Shown: positions 13,911 to 23,492, numbered from the stretch's first letter. The stretch is DNA of 38,637 bases from Halothiobacillus sp. (GCA_024635755.1 JAGXIF010000020.1:1-38637), one strand, 5' to 3'. The notes: generated by a model from the letters alone, not told the origin. A program made the numbers and translations.

Positions 13911-16319
13911 TTACAGTCCCAAGCCCTTGAGCAGTTCCTTGACCGGCGCGGCATCGTCACCGAGACGCTTCTCGATCGCCTCGTCGACCCGTTCCTTGAC
14001 CTTGCTCTTGACCGCGTCCTTGGCGATCGAGCCGAGGTCGAGGCTGATCGACGGATCGCTGAGTGCGCCCTCGATGCGGATCGGCACCGGCACCTGCTTG
14101 AGTCTCTCGAGTTCCTTGCCGCCCTGCCCGGTGGCCGTGTTGACCACGGTCGCCGTCAGGCGGTAGTCGATGGCCTCGCGCGGCAGATCCACCTGACCCT
14201 CCCCGGCGACACGCAGCAGCGGCGAGGCGCCCGCTAGGTCATCATTGCGCACCACGCCATTGCGAATGCTCGCCGTGCCGGTGATGGCGGTGAAGTCGGT
14301 CGACAGCTCCTCGGGCTCGGGCTCGGTCCGGCCGTCGATGCGCGCCTGCGCACGCCGCATCAGGTAGCCGATATCGAAGCCCTTGACCTTGCCGTCGCGC
14401 AGGGCAAATTCCGCCTGCCCGTCCAGGGCCGACTTGAGCTGGTCGACCCGCTTGCCCTGGGTGGCCAGATCGAAGGACACATCGCCCTTGCCCAGCAGCC
14501 GGTCTTCCTCCATGACGGCCTGGAGCAGGGGCTGGAGCGACACGCCGGCCACTTTGCCCCGGGCGGTATAGCTGGGCACGTCGCCGCGCACGTCCAGCCC
14601 GCCGGTGCCGTTCAACGAGCCGCCGAAGGCCTGGGCAGCGAGTTCGGCCATCCGCAACTGCCCGCCGGCGGCGGTCAGGTGGACGACCGGGCTGTCGAGG
14701 CGGTAGTCCTCGTAGATCAGCCGGGCCAGCTCGAAGCGGGCATCCAGGTTCAGGTCACGCAGGGTCTCGACCGGCAACTGGATCTCGGCGTTCTGAGCCG
14801 CATTCCGGACCGCCGGGGATCCCTGTCCCGACTCGCCGTTGCCGGACGCGCTCGCGGCCGACTTTTCGGCGCCACTCTCGGGGGCCAGGTAGGGATTGAG
14901 ATCGAATTCGCCCCCCGAAAGGCGCGCGAACAGGCGGTCGGACTCGAGGTTGTCGATGCCGGCTCGGCCAACGAGATCGCGACCGTCCAGGGTGAGTTTC
15001 AGGTCATTGAGCATGGCGCGCGTCGGGGTGACGTCGAGCATGGCGGTGGCGGCGAACTGGGTGAGCGCCTCGCCCGAACGCATTTCGGGCAGCGTGATGC
15101 CCAGTCGGTCGGCCAGTTCGCGCGGGTTGAAGGCGGCTACCTGGATCGGGCCGCTGGCGCCCAGGTTTCCGGCATCGAGCCCCCTCAAGGAAACGTCTCC
15201 GGTCAGGGCCAGCGGTTCGACGTTGAGATTCAGATCGCGCACCTCGGCGGTACCGGCCTGCATGTCGGCCGAAGCCACGGCGTTGCCGGTGATCGAGACC
15301 GTTTCGCCGATCTCGGGCAGACCTTTCAGGTCGGCGCTGAACTCGAGATTCGACGCCTCGTAAAGCCCCCGCGACCAGTCGCCCTCGAGGGTCGTCTGCA
15401 GCCGGCTTTCGAGGTAGGTAGTCGGCCCTGCCTCGTTGGCCTTGATATCGAGGACCACGCCGTCGAGGCGTGCCTGTGATTCGCTGCCACGCACATCCAC
15501 TTTGGCGATGCGCAGCAGGATCTCGGTACGCTCCGGCAATGCCCCGCGCCCGTCAGCGGCCACATTGGCGATCAGGTTGACCTCCAGATCGTTGAGCAAC
15601 GCATCCTGGCGCGCCGGCCACATCTGGGCCTCGGCCTTCAGATCGACGCTACCGTCGATCTGGGGCATGTCGGGCAGAACGAGGTTGAAACCGGAAACCA
15701 GCTCGATGTCGCTCGGACTGCCTGCCTTCAAGGCCCCGGTGCGCAGGTCCAGGCCCTCGATGGTGACGTTCTGGCCGGACTGCTCGTCGCGCCAATGGAC
15801 GGTGGCATTGCGCACGTCCACGCCGCCGATGGTCAATGGCCGTATTTCGCCGGGGGCCTGCTCGGCTTGGGGGGCGGTCGCCCCCTCCTTGTCAGTCTGG
15901 GCGGCCTGCTCGGCCGTGCGCACGATCAGATCCTCCCAGTTGTTGCGGCCGTCCTCGTGCCGAACCAGGTTGATGCGGGCGTCTTCCAGCAACAGGGTGC
16001 CGATCTCGAACTCGCCCCGCAGCAGGGGAAGCAGCGCCGCCTGGGCCTCGAGCCGCCGTACCTTGAGCATGGCGTCGGGCTCGAACCCCTCGGCATTCGC
16101 CAGCACCACGTCCTCGGTGACGGCGCCCAGCCAGGGGAACAGGGTGACGGAAATATCGCCATTGAACTGGATGCTGCGCCCGGTCTGCTTTTCCACCTGC
16201 GCGGCGATCTGCGGCTTGTAGTCGTTGGGATCGAAGGTCAATGCAAAGCCGATCACGGCGATGATCGCGACCAGCACGATCGCGACGAAAAGCATCACCA
16301 GACGCTTGATCCATTTCAT
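13911..16319 (-). CDS. AsmA family envelope protein
   Basis: 802 aa from ATG 16319, which has GAGGA 8 nt upstream and starts directly before the membrane anchor (MKWIKRLVMLFVAIVLVAII). After one N-terminal transmembrane helix the rest is predicted periplasmic, with the AsmA opening FDPNDYKPQIAAQVEKQTGR and a C-terminal domain around GKGDVSFDLATQG and DYRLTATVVNTATGQGG. AsmA-like proteins are long beta-groove proteins thought to move phospholipids towards the outer membrane. Residues about 515-545 are a Ser/Gly/Ala-rich linker. It heads the operon with mutY and yggX. Confidence 0.88.
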   Translation of the reverse strand: MKWIKRLVMLFVAIVLVAIIAVIGFALTFDPNDYKPQIAAQVEKQTGRSIQFNGDISVTLFPWLGAVTEDVVLANAEGFEPDAMLKVRRLEAQAALLPLLRGEFEIGTLLLEDARINLVRHEDGRNNWEDLIVRTAEQAAQTDKEGATAPQAEQAPGEIRPLTIGGVDVRNATVHWRDEQSGQNVTIEGLDLRTGALKAGSPSDIELVSGFNLVLPDMPQIDGSVDLKAEAQMWPARQDALLNDLEVNLIANVAADGRGALPERTEILLRIAKVDVRGSESQARLDGVVLDIKANEAGPTTYLESRLQTTLEGDWSRGLYEASNLEFSADLKGLPEIGETVSITGNAVASADMQAGTAEVRDLNLNVEPLALTGDVSLRGLDAGNLGASGPIQVAAFNPRELADRLGITLPEMRSGEALTQFAATAMLDVTPTRAMLNDLKLTLDGRDLVGRAGIDNLESDRLFARLSGGEFDLNPYLAPESGAEKSAASASGNGESGQGSPAVRNAAQNAEIQLPVETLRDLNLDARFELARLIYEDYRLDSPVVHLTAAGGQLRMAELAAQAFGGSLNGTGGLDVRGDVPSYTARGKVAGVSLQPLLQAVMEEDRLLGKGDVSFDLATQGKRVDQLKSALDGQAEFALRDGKVKGFDIGYLMRRAQARIDGRTEPEPEELSTDFTAITGTASIRNGVVRNDDLAGASPLLRVAGEGQVDLPREAIDYRLTATVVNTATGQGGKELERLKQVPVPIRIEGALSDPSISLDLGSIAKDAVKSKVKERVDEAIEKRLGDDAAPVKELLKGLGL

Positions 16320-16746
16320 GCGGACATCCTCGGAATAATATTGTCGTCTGGCCGCCCGACGGCAGGGCAGCAAGCCATGCGCGGCTCAATCATGGGCCAA
16401 GGCGTGGGCCAGGGAACGGAACGAAAAAGATCGAAACGGCCAACCCGATCAGCCCCGAGGCAAATCGGCCGGCAACTTTTGCCCGGCCGGCCGCACTAAG
16501 TAAAGCCGTGTCGATTCGCTATGGCGACACGCAAGGACCGCCAGGCCCGCTTTCGGCCCGGCGCCTAGCAAAGCGCCAACTCGACGCCTGCGTCGTTGCC
16601 GACTCGATCAGCGGCTCCCCAGGGAAGGCCTGCTCGAATCACCAATACCTCTGGCTTACTAGTCTTGAAGAAGACTTTAGCAGACAATAGATCGTGTAAA
16701 GCGGCACGGCCGCGCGATCCCTTCCCGACCCGAAAACGTAACGCCT
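16320..16746. other. Divergent promoter region between asmA and moaD
   Basis: No coding frame is convincing in these 427 bp. It contains a stem GTGTCG/CGACAC (around 16507-16529), GC-rich inverted repeats around 16470-16495 and, towards moaD, a possible promoter: TTGAAG (16665-16670), 16 nt, ATAGAT (16687-16692). No riboswitch-like conserved core was recognised upstream of moaD. Confidence 0.35.
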
Positions 16747-16974
16747 ATGACCATTACCGTAAGAATGTTCGCCGGCCTGCGCGAGCGCGTCGGCATCGAC
16801 GAGACCCGCCTGTCGCAGGCACCGGCGACGGTGGCTGAGGCTTGGCAGGCCGTCACCGAGATGGAGCGCCCCAGCAACACCCTGGCGGCAGTCAATCACG
16901 AGTACGTGAACCTCGATCACCCGCTGGCGGACGGCGACGAGGTCGCCTTCTTCCCGCCGGTAACCGGAGGCTGA
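16747..16974 (+). CDS. moaD: Molybdopterin synthase small subunit MoaD
   Basis: A 75-aa beta-grasp protein. MTITVRMFAGLRERVG at the N-terminus and the C-terminal FFPPVTGG are characteristic. The terminal Gly-Gly is thiocarboxylated by MoeB and supplies sulfur for the dithiolene of molybdopterin, with MoaE as large subunit. No moaE follows: the next gene is a small membrane protein three bases after the stop. The molybdate uptake genes 14 kb away show that the organism uses molybdenum cofactor. Confidence 0.9.
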   Translation: MTITVRMFAGLRERVGIDETRLSQAPATVAEAWQAVTEMERPSNTLAAVNHEYVNLDHPLADGDEVAFFPPVTGG

Positions 16975-16977
16975 ACC

Positions 16978-17307
16978 ATGGCCAACGAGATGCGCCAGAT
17001 CATTTCCCGTCGACGCCGTCTGATCCGTGTCTGGCCCGCGGTGGCCCTGGCGCTGGCCGCCGTCACCCTGGGCTTCTACGCCTGGGCATTCTTCAAGCAG
17101 CCCATCCTGGTCAACCCGTTGCATGTGCTCGAACTGATGCAGAGCGGCAGCCTCGATTCGGCCACCCAGGCCCTGCTGGCAGTCACCGCCCCGATGCTGT
17201 TCCTGGCCGTGGGACTGTTGTTGCTGCTCCTGCTGGCATTCGTCACCGCCGGCCTGGTCAGCGAAGGTCGATTGATGCGCCTGCTGGAGAAGAACCTGCC
17301 GCGCTGA
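16978..17307 (+). CDS. Small membrane protein of unknown function, coupled to moaD
   Basis: 109 aa with two clear transmembrane segments (about residues 20-40 and 68-90). It opens with a basic cytoplasmic stretch ISRRRRLIRV and ends with a basic tail RLMRLLEKNLPR. The ribosome site GGAGG overlaps the last codons of moaD, and only 3 bases separate stop and start, so the two are co-translated. No family was recognised. The topology suggests both ends inside with a short periplasmic loop (KQPILVNPLHVLELMQ). A role in the cofactor pathway would be guesswork. Confidence 0.7.
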   Translation: MANEMRQIISRRRRLIRVWPAVALALAAVTLGFYAWAFFKQPILVNPLHVLELMQSGSLDSATQALLAVTAPMLFLAVGLLLLLLLAFVTAGLVSEGRLMRLLEKNLPR

Positions 17308-17483
17308 ACCCGACCCCGCCTGCAAAGTCCCCTTTCGTCACACGAGCGTAAAAATGATTTCGTAAACAGTTAGATGGACAGGGGTTGCCGTTTGGTCCGC
17401 GATCGCCTAAATGGAGTCGGGAGCAGGCGGCATTAAGAACGCCCGGTCGGACCAATGCAGCAATCACCAGGGAGAAGCAGGCG

Positions 17484-17789
17484 ATGTCGATCACGAAGAA
17501 AACACTCAAGGTACGGCCCGAGTGCCGGGTCACCTTCACCTACCGGCCACAGGACGACGTCCGTCACCACGTCGAATTGCGCGGCGACTTCAACGACTGG
17601 GGCGACCAGGCCCTACCCCTCAAGCGCCAGCGCGACGGCAGCTATCGGGTCACGCTGAACCTACCGCGTGACAGCGAATACGCATTCCGTTACCTGGTCG
17701 ATCAGGATCAGTGGGACAACGACGAGGCCGCCGATGCCTACGCCCCCAACCCCTTCGGCACCGGTGACAACGGCCTGCTGCGCACCTGA
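17484..17789 (+). CDS. Isoamylase-N / CBM48-like single-domain protein
   Basis: 101 aa from ATG 17484, which has GGAG 10 nt upstream; the longer frame from 17385 adds an unrelated leader. The sequence VTFTYRPQDDVRHHVELRGDFNDW, then LPLKRQRDGSYRVTLNLPRD, YAFRYLVDQDQWDND and DAYAPNPFG matches the early-set domain found at the N-terminus of glycogen branching enzymes and in AMPK beta subunits. It stands alone here, with no catalytic domain. Such small proteins probably bind alpha-glucans or serve as regulators. No glycogen gene is adjacent. Confidence 0.75.
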   Translation: MSITKKTLKVRPECRVTFTYRPQDDVRHHVELRGDFNDWGDQALPLKRQRDGSYRVTLNLPRDSEYAFRYLVDQDQWDNDEAADAYAPNPFGTGDNGLLRT

Positions 17790-17801
17790 ACCGGTGGAAG
17801 G

Positions 17802-18509
17802 CTAGCCCCGCGTCAACCGCAACCGCTGAAAGCGCATCACCGCACGGTCGATCGCCTGGCTGTCGCGCGGCGGCAGCGCGGCGAACTCCAGCCCGTAAAC
17901 CACGCTCTGGCCCACACCGGGGCGGCGATTGCGCACGATGAACTCCAGGCGGGTGTCGATCTCGTCACCCACCTTGATCCGCGCGGCGTGTACCTCCGTG
18001 CCCATGACGAACTGCGGGTCATCCTTGGTGGTAAAGCTGACCGCGCAGCCGGTGGCCGACAGGTTGACCACCTCCCCCGAGGTGACCTCCTTTCGCTTCG
18101 GCAGGCAGAACGCCAACGTGCCGGGGACGTCGGGCGGCAAGTCGATGCGAAAGGCCGAGCGGCGCTGCAGACGCCGCATCACGGGGGGATAAGGCACTTC
18201 CAGGTAACAATCGCCGGATTCTTCTCGCTGGCGAATGCCGTCGATATAGAACCAACTGAGCAGCCCGTCGATCACCGCCTGGACCCGCACTTCGCCGGCC
18301 ATCAGGATGTGCTTGAATACCACCGGCTCAGGGCAATCCAGGACCAGAAGCCGGGCGTCGACCTCGTTGCCGACCACCTGCACCTGTCCCTGGAAGTCGG
18401 GGTCCTCGTCGGGGATAAGCCAGACATGCCCCCGCGCCTCGAACAGACGATCGAGAGTCCGCTCGATGGTGCGCGGCGCGCGAATGGTTTTGATGTCCTG
18501 ATCGTCCAA
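17802..18509 (-). CDS. PilZ-domain protein, YcgR-like
   Basis: 235 aa. An N-terminal YcgR-type domain (residues about 1-110) is followed by a PilZ domain with the c-di-GMP-binding motifs RRSAFRI (RxxxR-like, about 116-122) and NLSATGCAVSF (D/NxSxxG, about 147-157). It ends with YGLEFAALPPRDSQAIDRAVMRFQR. YcgR proteins slow the flagellar motor or act as effectors when c-di-GMP is high. No flagellar gene is in the window. Its stop lies 12 bp from the converging CBM48 gene. Confidence 0.82.
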   Translation of the reverse strand: MDDQDIKTIRAPRTIERTLDRLFEARGHVWLIPDEDPDFQGQVQVVGNEVDARLLVLDCPEPVVFKHILMAGEVRVQAVIDGLLSWFYIDGIRQREESGDCYLEVPYPPVMRRLQRRSAFRIDLPPDVPGTLAFCLPKRKEVTSGEVVNLSATGCAVSFTTKDDPQFVMGTEVHAARIKVGDEIDTRLEFIVRNRRPGVGQSVVYGLEFAALPPRDSQAIDRAVMRFQRLRLTRG

Positions 18510-18762
18510 GACCGTCGACTCCGTGTCCGTGGGTGGTCAAAACGTCAGCGCGACGCCGCGCTGCAAAGGTGGCCTCATTGGGCGGAAAGCATAACGATTT
18601 TCCCCGTTCCCTGCAGCAGCACGCGGCAGGCGGCAAAGTTCGATTGCCGGCGGCGATCGGTTACCATAGGCGCGGTTTTGACCGCAGGAAGCCTCTGAAT
18701 GCACGCGCATTCAAAGACTTCTTGAACCATTAACCATTCGACTGACATAGAGGACCATACAA

Positions 18763-19767
18763 ATGTCTGACGCCAAAAGACTGTCGCAGTACCTGGCGGA
18801 ACACCAGCGCCAGGGTCGCGTTGACGCCGATTTCGTCGGCCTGATCAGTGACGTGGCTGCGGCCTGCAAGCTGATCTCCGACCAGGTCGGCCGCGGCAAC
18901 CTCATCGACCTGCTGGGCTCGGCCGAGACCGAGAACGTCCAGGGTGAGACGCAGAAGAAGCTCGACATCATCTCCAACGACGAGTTCACCGACATCCTCA
19001 CCGAGGGTGGCCACGTTGCCGGGCTGGCCTCCGAGGAAATGGACGAGGTCTACGACCTGCCGGTCGGCATGAACCGCGGGCCCTACCTGTGCACCTACGA
19101 CCCGCTGGACGGCTCGTCGAACATTGACGTCAACGTCACCGTCGGCACCATCTTCTCCGTGCTCAAGGCCCCTACCGGCAAGGAAAACCCGGGGGAGGAA
19201 GACTTCCTCCAGCCGGGCACCGAGCAGGTCGCCGCCGGTTACGTCACCTACGGCCCGTCCACCATCTTCGTGCTGACCATCGGTGACGGCGTCGACGGCT
19301 TCACGCTCGACCGCTCCGTGGGCGAGTTCAAGCTGACCCACCCGAACATGACCATCCCGGAAGACACCGCCGAGTTCGCCATCAACATGTCGAACCAGCG
19401 CTTCTGGGACGCGCCGGTCACACGCTATGTCGACGAGTGCCTTGCCGGCAAGGAAGGCGAGCGCGACAAGGACTTCAACATGCGCTGGGTCGCCTCCATG
19501 GTCGCCGAAGTACACCGCATCCTGGTGCGTGGCGGCGTATTCATGTACCCGATCGACAGCAAGCACCGCGAGCGCGGCGGCAAGCTGCGTCTGATGTACG
19601 AGGCCAACCCGATGTCCATGATCGTCGAACAGGCCGGCGGCCTGTCGATCACCGGCCCGGACCGGATCATGACCATCGAGCCGGAAAAGCTGCACCAGCG
19701 CGTACCGGTCATCCTGGGATCCAAGAACGAAGTCCAGCGCCTCTGGGATTACCACAAGGAAGGTTAA
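18763..19767 (+). CDS. fbp: Fructose-1,6-bisphosphatase, class I
   Basis: 334 aa, the normal length. It hydrolyses fructose 1,6-bisphosphate for gluconeogenesis and, in autotrophs, the Calvin cycle. Metal-binding motifs are present: ASEEMDEV and [13 protein letters not shown], followed by [13 protein letters not shown], and the substrate-binding [33 protein letters not shown] lies 9 nt before the ATG. A strong terminator follows. It stands alone, with a 250-bp upstream region separating it from the divergent PilZ gene. Confidence 0.96.
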   Translation: MSDAKRLSQYLAEHQRQGRVDADFVGLISDVAAACKLISDQVGRGNLIDLLGSAETENVQGETQKKLDIISNDEFTDILTEGGHVAGLASEEMDEVYDLPVGMNRGPYLCTYDPLDGSSNIDVNVTVGTIFSVLKAPTGKENPGEEDFLQPGTEQVAAGYVTYGPSTIFVLTIGDGVDGFTLDRSVGEFKLTHPNMTIPEDTAEFAINMSNQRFWDAPVTRYVDECLAGKEGERDKDFNMRWVASMVAEVHRILVRGGVFMYPIDSKHRERGGKLRLMYEANPMSMIVEQAGGLSITGPDRIMTIEPEKLHQRVPVILGSKNEVQRLWDYHKEG

Positions 19768-19795
19768 GGCCTTCCGGACAATCCAGATGCAAGAA

Positions 19796-19827
19796 AGCCC
19801 CGCGGGTCATCGACTCGCGGGGCTTTT
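19796..19827 (+). terminator. Intrinsic terminator after fbp
   Basis: AGCCCCGCG (19796-19804) and CGCGGGGCT (19816-19824), with inner pairing GGTC/GACT around an ATC loop, followed by TTTT. Confidence 0.9.
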
Positions 19828-19857
19828 CTATTTGGGGAGAGCAAAGAAGTCAGAGTT

Positions 19858-19930
19858 GAGATGTCAGAGGCCAGATGACCGCGCGCATCGCGCATCCTTC
19901 TGACCTCTGCATTTTGATTTCTGACATCTC
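19858..19930. repeat. Nested inverted repeats between fbp and pstB
   Basis: Outer arms GAGATGTCAGA (19858-19868) and TCTGACATCTC (19920-19930) are perfect complements. Inside, CAGAGGCCAGATG pairs with CTTCTGACCTCTG with two mismatches, and GCGCG-CAT-CGCGC sits at the tip. The left arm also repeats GTCAGAG in tandem. It begins one base after the pstB stop on the minus strand and may end that operon. Confidence 0.6.
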
Positions 19931-19931
19931 G

Positions 19932-20747
19932 TTAGCCGTACCGCCCGGTGATGTAATCCTCGGTCTTCTTCTGGTCGGGCGTGGAGAACATCATCGCGGT
20001 GTCGTTGTACTCGATCACTTCCCCGAGGTGGAAGAAGGCGGTGTAGTCGGCGACGCGCGCGGCCTGCTGCATGTTGTGGGTGACCACGACGATGGTGAAG
20101 TCACGCTTGAGCTCATGCATCAGCTCCTCGATCGTGGCCGTGGAGATCGGGTCGAGGGCGGAGGTGGGCTCGTCCATCAGGATCACGCTCGGCTGCACGG
20201 CGATCGCGCGAGCGATGCACAGGCGCTGTTGCTGACCACCGGACAGCGAGGTGCCCGGCTGGCCGAGCTGGTCCTTGACCTCGTCCCACAGACCGGCGGC
20301 GCGCAACGACCGCTCGACCAGCTCATCCTGCTCCTTGCCCTTGGAGACGATGTCGTGCATGCGCGGCGCGTAGGCGACGTTCTCGTAGATGCTCTTCGGG
20401 AACGGGTTGGGTTTCTGGAACACCATGCCCACCTTCTTGCGCAGCGCCACCTCGTCGACCTGCTTGGAGAGCACGTTCTTGCCTTCCATCATGACCTCGC
20501 CCTCGGCGCGAGCCGAGGGGATCAGATCGTTCATGCGATTCAGGCAACGCAGGAACGTGGACTTGCCACACCCCGACGGGCCGATCAGCGCGGTGATGTT
20601 GTTCTGGTAGATGTCCAGATCGATGCCGTGCAGCGCTTGTTTTTCCCCGTACCAGAGCTTGAGATCACGCACGGTCATTTCGAGATCGTGGGTGGTCTCC
20701 GGGCTGAAGGTGACTGGGGCGCCGGGGGATGCGAGTTTGGTTGTCAT
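19932..20747 (-). CDS. pstB: Phosphate ABC transporter ATP-binding protein
   Basis: 271 aa. The ATPase of the high-affinity phosphate importer: Walker [11 protein letters not shown]-loop [19 protein letters not shown], signature [16 protein letters not shown], Walker [14 protein letters not shown] and switch His in [13 protein letters not shown]. The N-terminal 25 residues are an extra tail before the conserved [21 protein letters not shown]. It is the last gene of pstS-pstC-pstA-pstB. phoU, often next, is missing here, since the converging fbp gene follows. Confidence 0.96.
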   Translation of the reverse strand: MTTKLASPGAPVTFSPETTHDLEMTVRDLKLWYGEKQALHGIDLDIYQNNITALIGPSGCGKSTFLRCLNRMNDLIPSARAEGEVMMEGKNVLSKQVDEVALRKKVGMVFQKPNPFPKSIYENVAYAPRMHDIVSKGKEQDELVERSLRAAGLWDEVKDQLGQPGTSLSGGQQQRLCIARAIAVQPSVILMDEPTSALDPISTATIEELMHELKRDFTIVVVTHNMQQAARVADYTAFFHLGEVIEYNDTAMMFSTPDQKKTEDYITGRYG

Positions 20748-20807
20748 GCTCGCCGTACCTGTCGTTGATGGGCGTTCATTGAATGGGCTCTGACCAAGCC
20801 GCTGGGA

Positions 20808-21974
20808 TTACCAGCGGTGCTCGAATTTCTTGCGCAGATAGACTGCCGTGACGTTGAGCGAGATGAGCACCGTCAGTAGCACGAGAATGCCCGCGGCGGT
20901 GCGCTCGACATAAGACGACTCCGGCATGCCCGCCCAGGTGAATATCTGTGCAGGCAAGACGGTGGCGGCCTGGGTGAAGCTGGTGGGGGCGTCCGGGATG
21001 TAGGCGATCATGCCGATAATGATCAGTGGCGCGGTTTCGCCCAGCGCCTGCGCCAGACCGATGATCGAGCCGGTAAAAATGCCGGGCATCGACAACGGCA
21101 GGACGTGGTCGCGCACGGTCTGCCAGCGGGTGGCCCCGACGCCGAAAGCGGCCTGGCGGATCGAGTCGGGTACCGCCCGCAGGGCGGCGCGCGACGTGAT
21201 GATGATGATCGGCAGGGTCATCATCCCCAACGTAAGACCACCCGCAAGAGCCGAAGAACGAGGTGCACCGAAGAAGTTGATGAAGATCGCCAAACCCAGC
21301 AGACCAAACAGGATCGACGGGATCGCGGCCAGGTTGTTGATATTGACCTCGAGAAAGCGCGTGAACCGGTTGTCCGGGGCGAATTCCTCGAGATAAACCG
21401 CCGTCATCACCCCGACCGGGAAGGCAAAGGCCAGCGTGACAATCAGCACCAAAACCGAGCCCATCGCGGCCGACGCCAGGCCGGCCATTTCCGGCAACTT
21501 GGAGTCACCATTGGTGAAAAAGCCCGTGTTGAAGCGCAACTCGGCGCGCCCTTCCTCGGCCAGTCGGTCGAGCACCTCGATCTGCTTGTCTTTGAGACGG
21601 GCCTTGCGCCCCTTGAGATACTGGTCGACCGCATCGTCAGCCAACACCCACTCGGTCTGCGTGGTTCCCAACAACGATTCATCGTCGGCCATGCGACCCG
21701 GAATCAGGCGCAGGTAACCGCGGCTGACCAGGTCCCGATAGTCCGCCTCGACCGCGGCCAGTGGCAGCTCGGCAGCCCGTTCGCTGTAGTCCACCTCGAC
21801 CTCGATGTAGCCCTGCTGGAAGGCCGGCAGCCCCTTTACCAGCATGTCACCAAGGAAGACCAGCAGGAAGGTGCCAGCCAGGATCAGCGCCGCCATCGAC
21901 AGCCACTTCATGCGGGCCGACTTGCGGTGGCGCTTTTTCAACTGACGGGAGATGTCGTCGAGGGACTGAGCCAT
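20808..21974 (-). CDS. pstA: Phosphate ABC transporter permease PstA
   Basis: 388 aa, longer than E. coli PstA (about 296), because a periplasmic insertion of about 110 residues follows the first helix (residues 50-160, including GYIEVEVDYSERAAELPL). This is the extended form common in marine and halophilic proteobacteria. The permease core has the EAA-type loop SIRQAAFGVGATRWQTVRDHVLPLSMPGI, which contacts PstB. It forms the channel with PstC. The start ATG 21974 lies 25 bp after the pstC stop. Confidence 0.94.
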   Translation of the reverse strand: MAQSLDDISRQLKKRHRKSARMKWLSMAALILAGTFLLVFLGDMLVKGLPAFQQGYIEVEVDYSERAAELPLAAVEADYRDLVSRGYLRLIPGRMADDESLLGTTQTEWVLADDAVDQYLKGRKARLKDKQIEVLDRLAEEGRAELRFNTGFFTNGDSKLPEMAGLASAAMGSVLVLIVTLAFAFPVGVMTAVYLEEFAPDNRFTRFLEVNINNLAAIPSILFGLLGLAIFINFFGAPRSSALAGGLTLGMMTLPIIIITSRAALRAVPDSIRQAAFGVGATRWQTVRDHVLPLSMPGIFTGSIIGLAQALGETAPLIIIGMIAYIPDAPTSFTQAATVLPAQIFTWAGMPESSYVERTAAGILVLLTVLISLNVTAVYLRKKFEHRW

Positions 21975-21999
21975 GACGGGTTGCTTCCGATTAATCCAA

Positions 22000-23259
22000 T
22001 TACAGGTTGCTGACCGCGTATTTCTCGCGGAAGCGGCGAATCATGAGCACCGAGACGGTATTGAGCGCCAGCGTGATCACGAACAGCACCAAGCCGAGGG
22101 CGAAGGCCGACAGGGTCGCTGCCGACTCGAACTCGTTGTCGCCGGTCAGCGACGAGACGATGCTCACCGTGACGGTGGTCATGTCCTCGAGTGGGTTGCC
22201 GGTGAGGTTGGGGCGCATGCCGGCCGCCATGACCACGATCATGGTCTCGCCCAGTGCCCGCGAGACACCCAGCAGCGTCGCCGAAATGATGCCGGGCAAA
22301 GCGGCGGGCAGTACCACAGAACGAATCGTCTCCGCCCGTGTGGTGCCCAGTGCCAGCGAGCCTTCGCGCATGGCGTTGGGTACCGAATTGATCACGTCGT
22401 CGGATAGCGAGGAGATGAACGGGATGATCATGATGCCCATCACGATGCCGGGGGCCAGCGCGTTATTGAACGAGGCGTCCAGCCCGACCGAATTCGCCAA
22501 CGAGACGATCAGCGGCGCGACGGTGATCGCGGCAAAGAAGCCGTAGACCACGGTCGGGATGCCGGCGAGCACCTCGAGCACCGGCTTGGCCACGTCGCGC
22601 ACCTTCGACGGGGCGAACTCGGCCATGTAGATCGCCGCCGAGACCCCGATGGGTACCGCCACCAGCATCGCGATCACGGTAATCATGAAGGTGCCGGCGA
22701 ACAGCGGTACCGCGCCGAAATTGTTGGATGCTTCGGGTAAGCCGTCGCCACGCCCAGCGCCTTCGAGGAAGGAGTCACCCGGCGCCCAGGTCGTGCCGGT
22801 GATGAAGTACCAGAAGCTCTCCATCTGGAAAAAACGGATCGCCTCGAACACGATCGCGAACAGGATGCCGAAGGTGGTCAGGATCGAAATCGAGGCCGCG
22901 CCAACCAGCACCCACTTGACGGCACCCTCCAGCGAATCGCGGGCGCGCAGTTCCGGCCGGACCCGGCTCAGGCCGACGAACAAGCCGAACGCCCCCAGAC
23001 CCAATGCACCCACTACCGCCAACCAGCCGGGGAAGACATCTTCGAACAAGCCCAGCACGATGGCCGCGAGCATGGCGACGACCATCGCCGGACCCGCGGC
23101 GCTCAGGACGGTGAACCAGGCGTATTGATCCGGCTGGGAGTGCATGGGCGTCCCGCTGGCGCGGACACGGGCAGCCTTGGAACGGCCGAGGAAGAACCCC
23201 AGCACCCCGAGGAACAAGACCCCGGCAAAGAACGTCATCAGTATCTGGTCGGTCTGCAT
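22000..23259 (-). CDS. pstC: Phosphate ABC transporter permease PstC
   Basis: 419 aa from ATG 23259 (MQTDQILMTFFAGVLFLG), which begins directly with the first membrane helix; an alternative is ATG 23346 (MGRLNIAAS). The 515-codon frame upstream of that has no protein character and overlaps pstS. Like PstA it has an N-terminal extension with extra helices. The core shows AIYMAEFAPSKVRDVAKPVLEVLAGIPTVVYG and the coupling loop NAMREGSLALGTTRAETIRSVVLPAALPGI. It is separated from pstS by about 230 bp containing a hairpin, which may lower its expression relative to the binding protein. Confidence 0.93.
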   Translation of the reverse strand: MQTDQILMTFFAGVLFLGVLGFFLGRSKAARVRASGTPMHSQPDQYAWFTVLSAAGPAMVVAMLAAIVLGLFEDVFPGWLAVVGALGLGAFGLFVGLSRVRPELRARDSLEGAVKWVLVGAASISILTTFGILFAIVFEAIRFFQMESFWYFITGTTWAPGDSFLEGAGRGDGLPEASNNFGAVPLFAGTFMITVIAMLVAVPIGVSAAIYMAEFAPSKVRDVAKPVLEVLAGIPTVVYGFFAAITVAPLIVSLANSVGLDASFNNALAPGIVMGIMIIPFISSLSDDVINSVPNAMREGSLALGTTRAETIRSVVLPAALPGIISATLLGVSRALGETMIVVMAAGMRPNLTGNPLEDMTTVTVSIVSSLTGDNEFESAATLSAFALGLVLFVITLALNTVSVLMIRRFREKYAVSNL

Positions 23260-23414
23260 GGCAGCGGGTTCCGTCTTGTCGATGGCCGATCGTTGCCGGT
23301 CATCCGGTCGATCGTCGGCTGAGGCGGCGATGTTCAGGCGGCCCATTATTGAGAACCTGGCTCCTGTTGCAAGCATTCGGTCATCAAAACACCAAACGCT
23401 TGCGACAAGAGAAA

Positions 23415-23436
23415 GCCGGTGAGCGAGCCCACCGGC
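23415..23436 (-). terminator. Hairpin between pstS and pstC (attenuator-like)
   Basis: GCCGGTG and CACCGGC pair around an 8-nt loop. On the minus strand TTTCTCTTGT follows, a weak T-rich tail. Placed after pstS and before pstC, it could cause partial termination or protect the pstS message. Confidence 0.6.
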
Positions 23437-23492
23437 TATCCCCATCCCTGGATGAGCATCCCTTCCCCCTCCTGGGAAAGCGGATCCTGCGC

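Noticed and set aside
17393-17456. TGGTCCG...CGGACCA inverted repeat before the CBM48 gene
   Set aside because: Only 7 bp per arm with a loop of about 50 nt, so not distinguishable from chance in GC-rich DNA.
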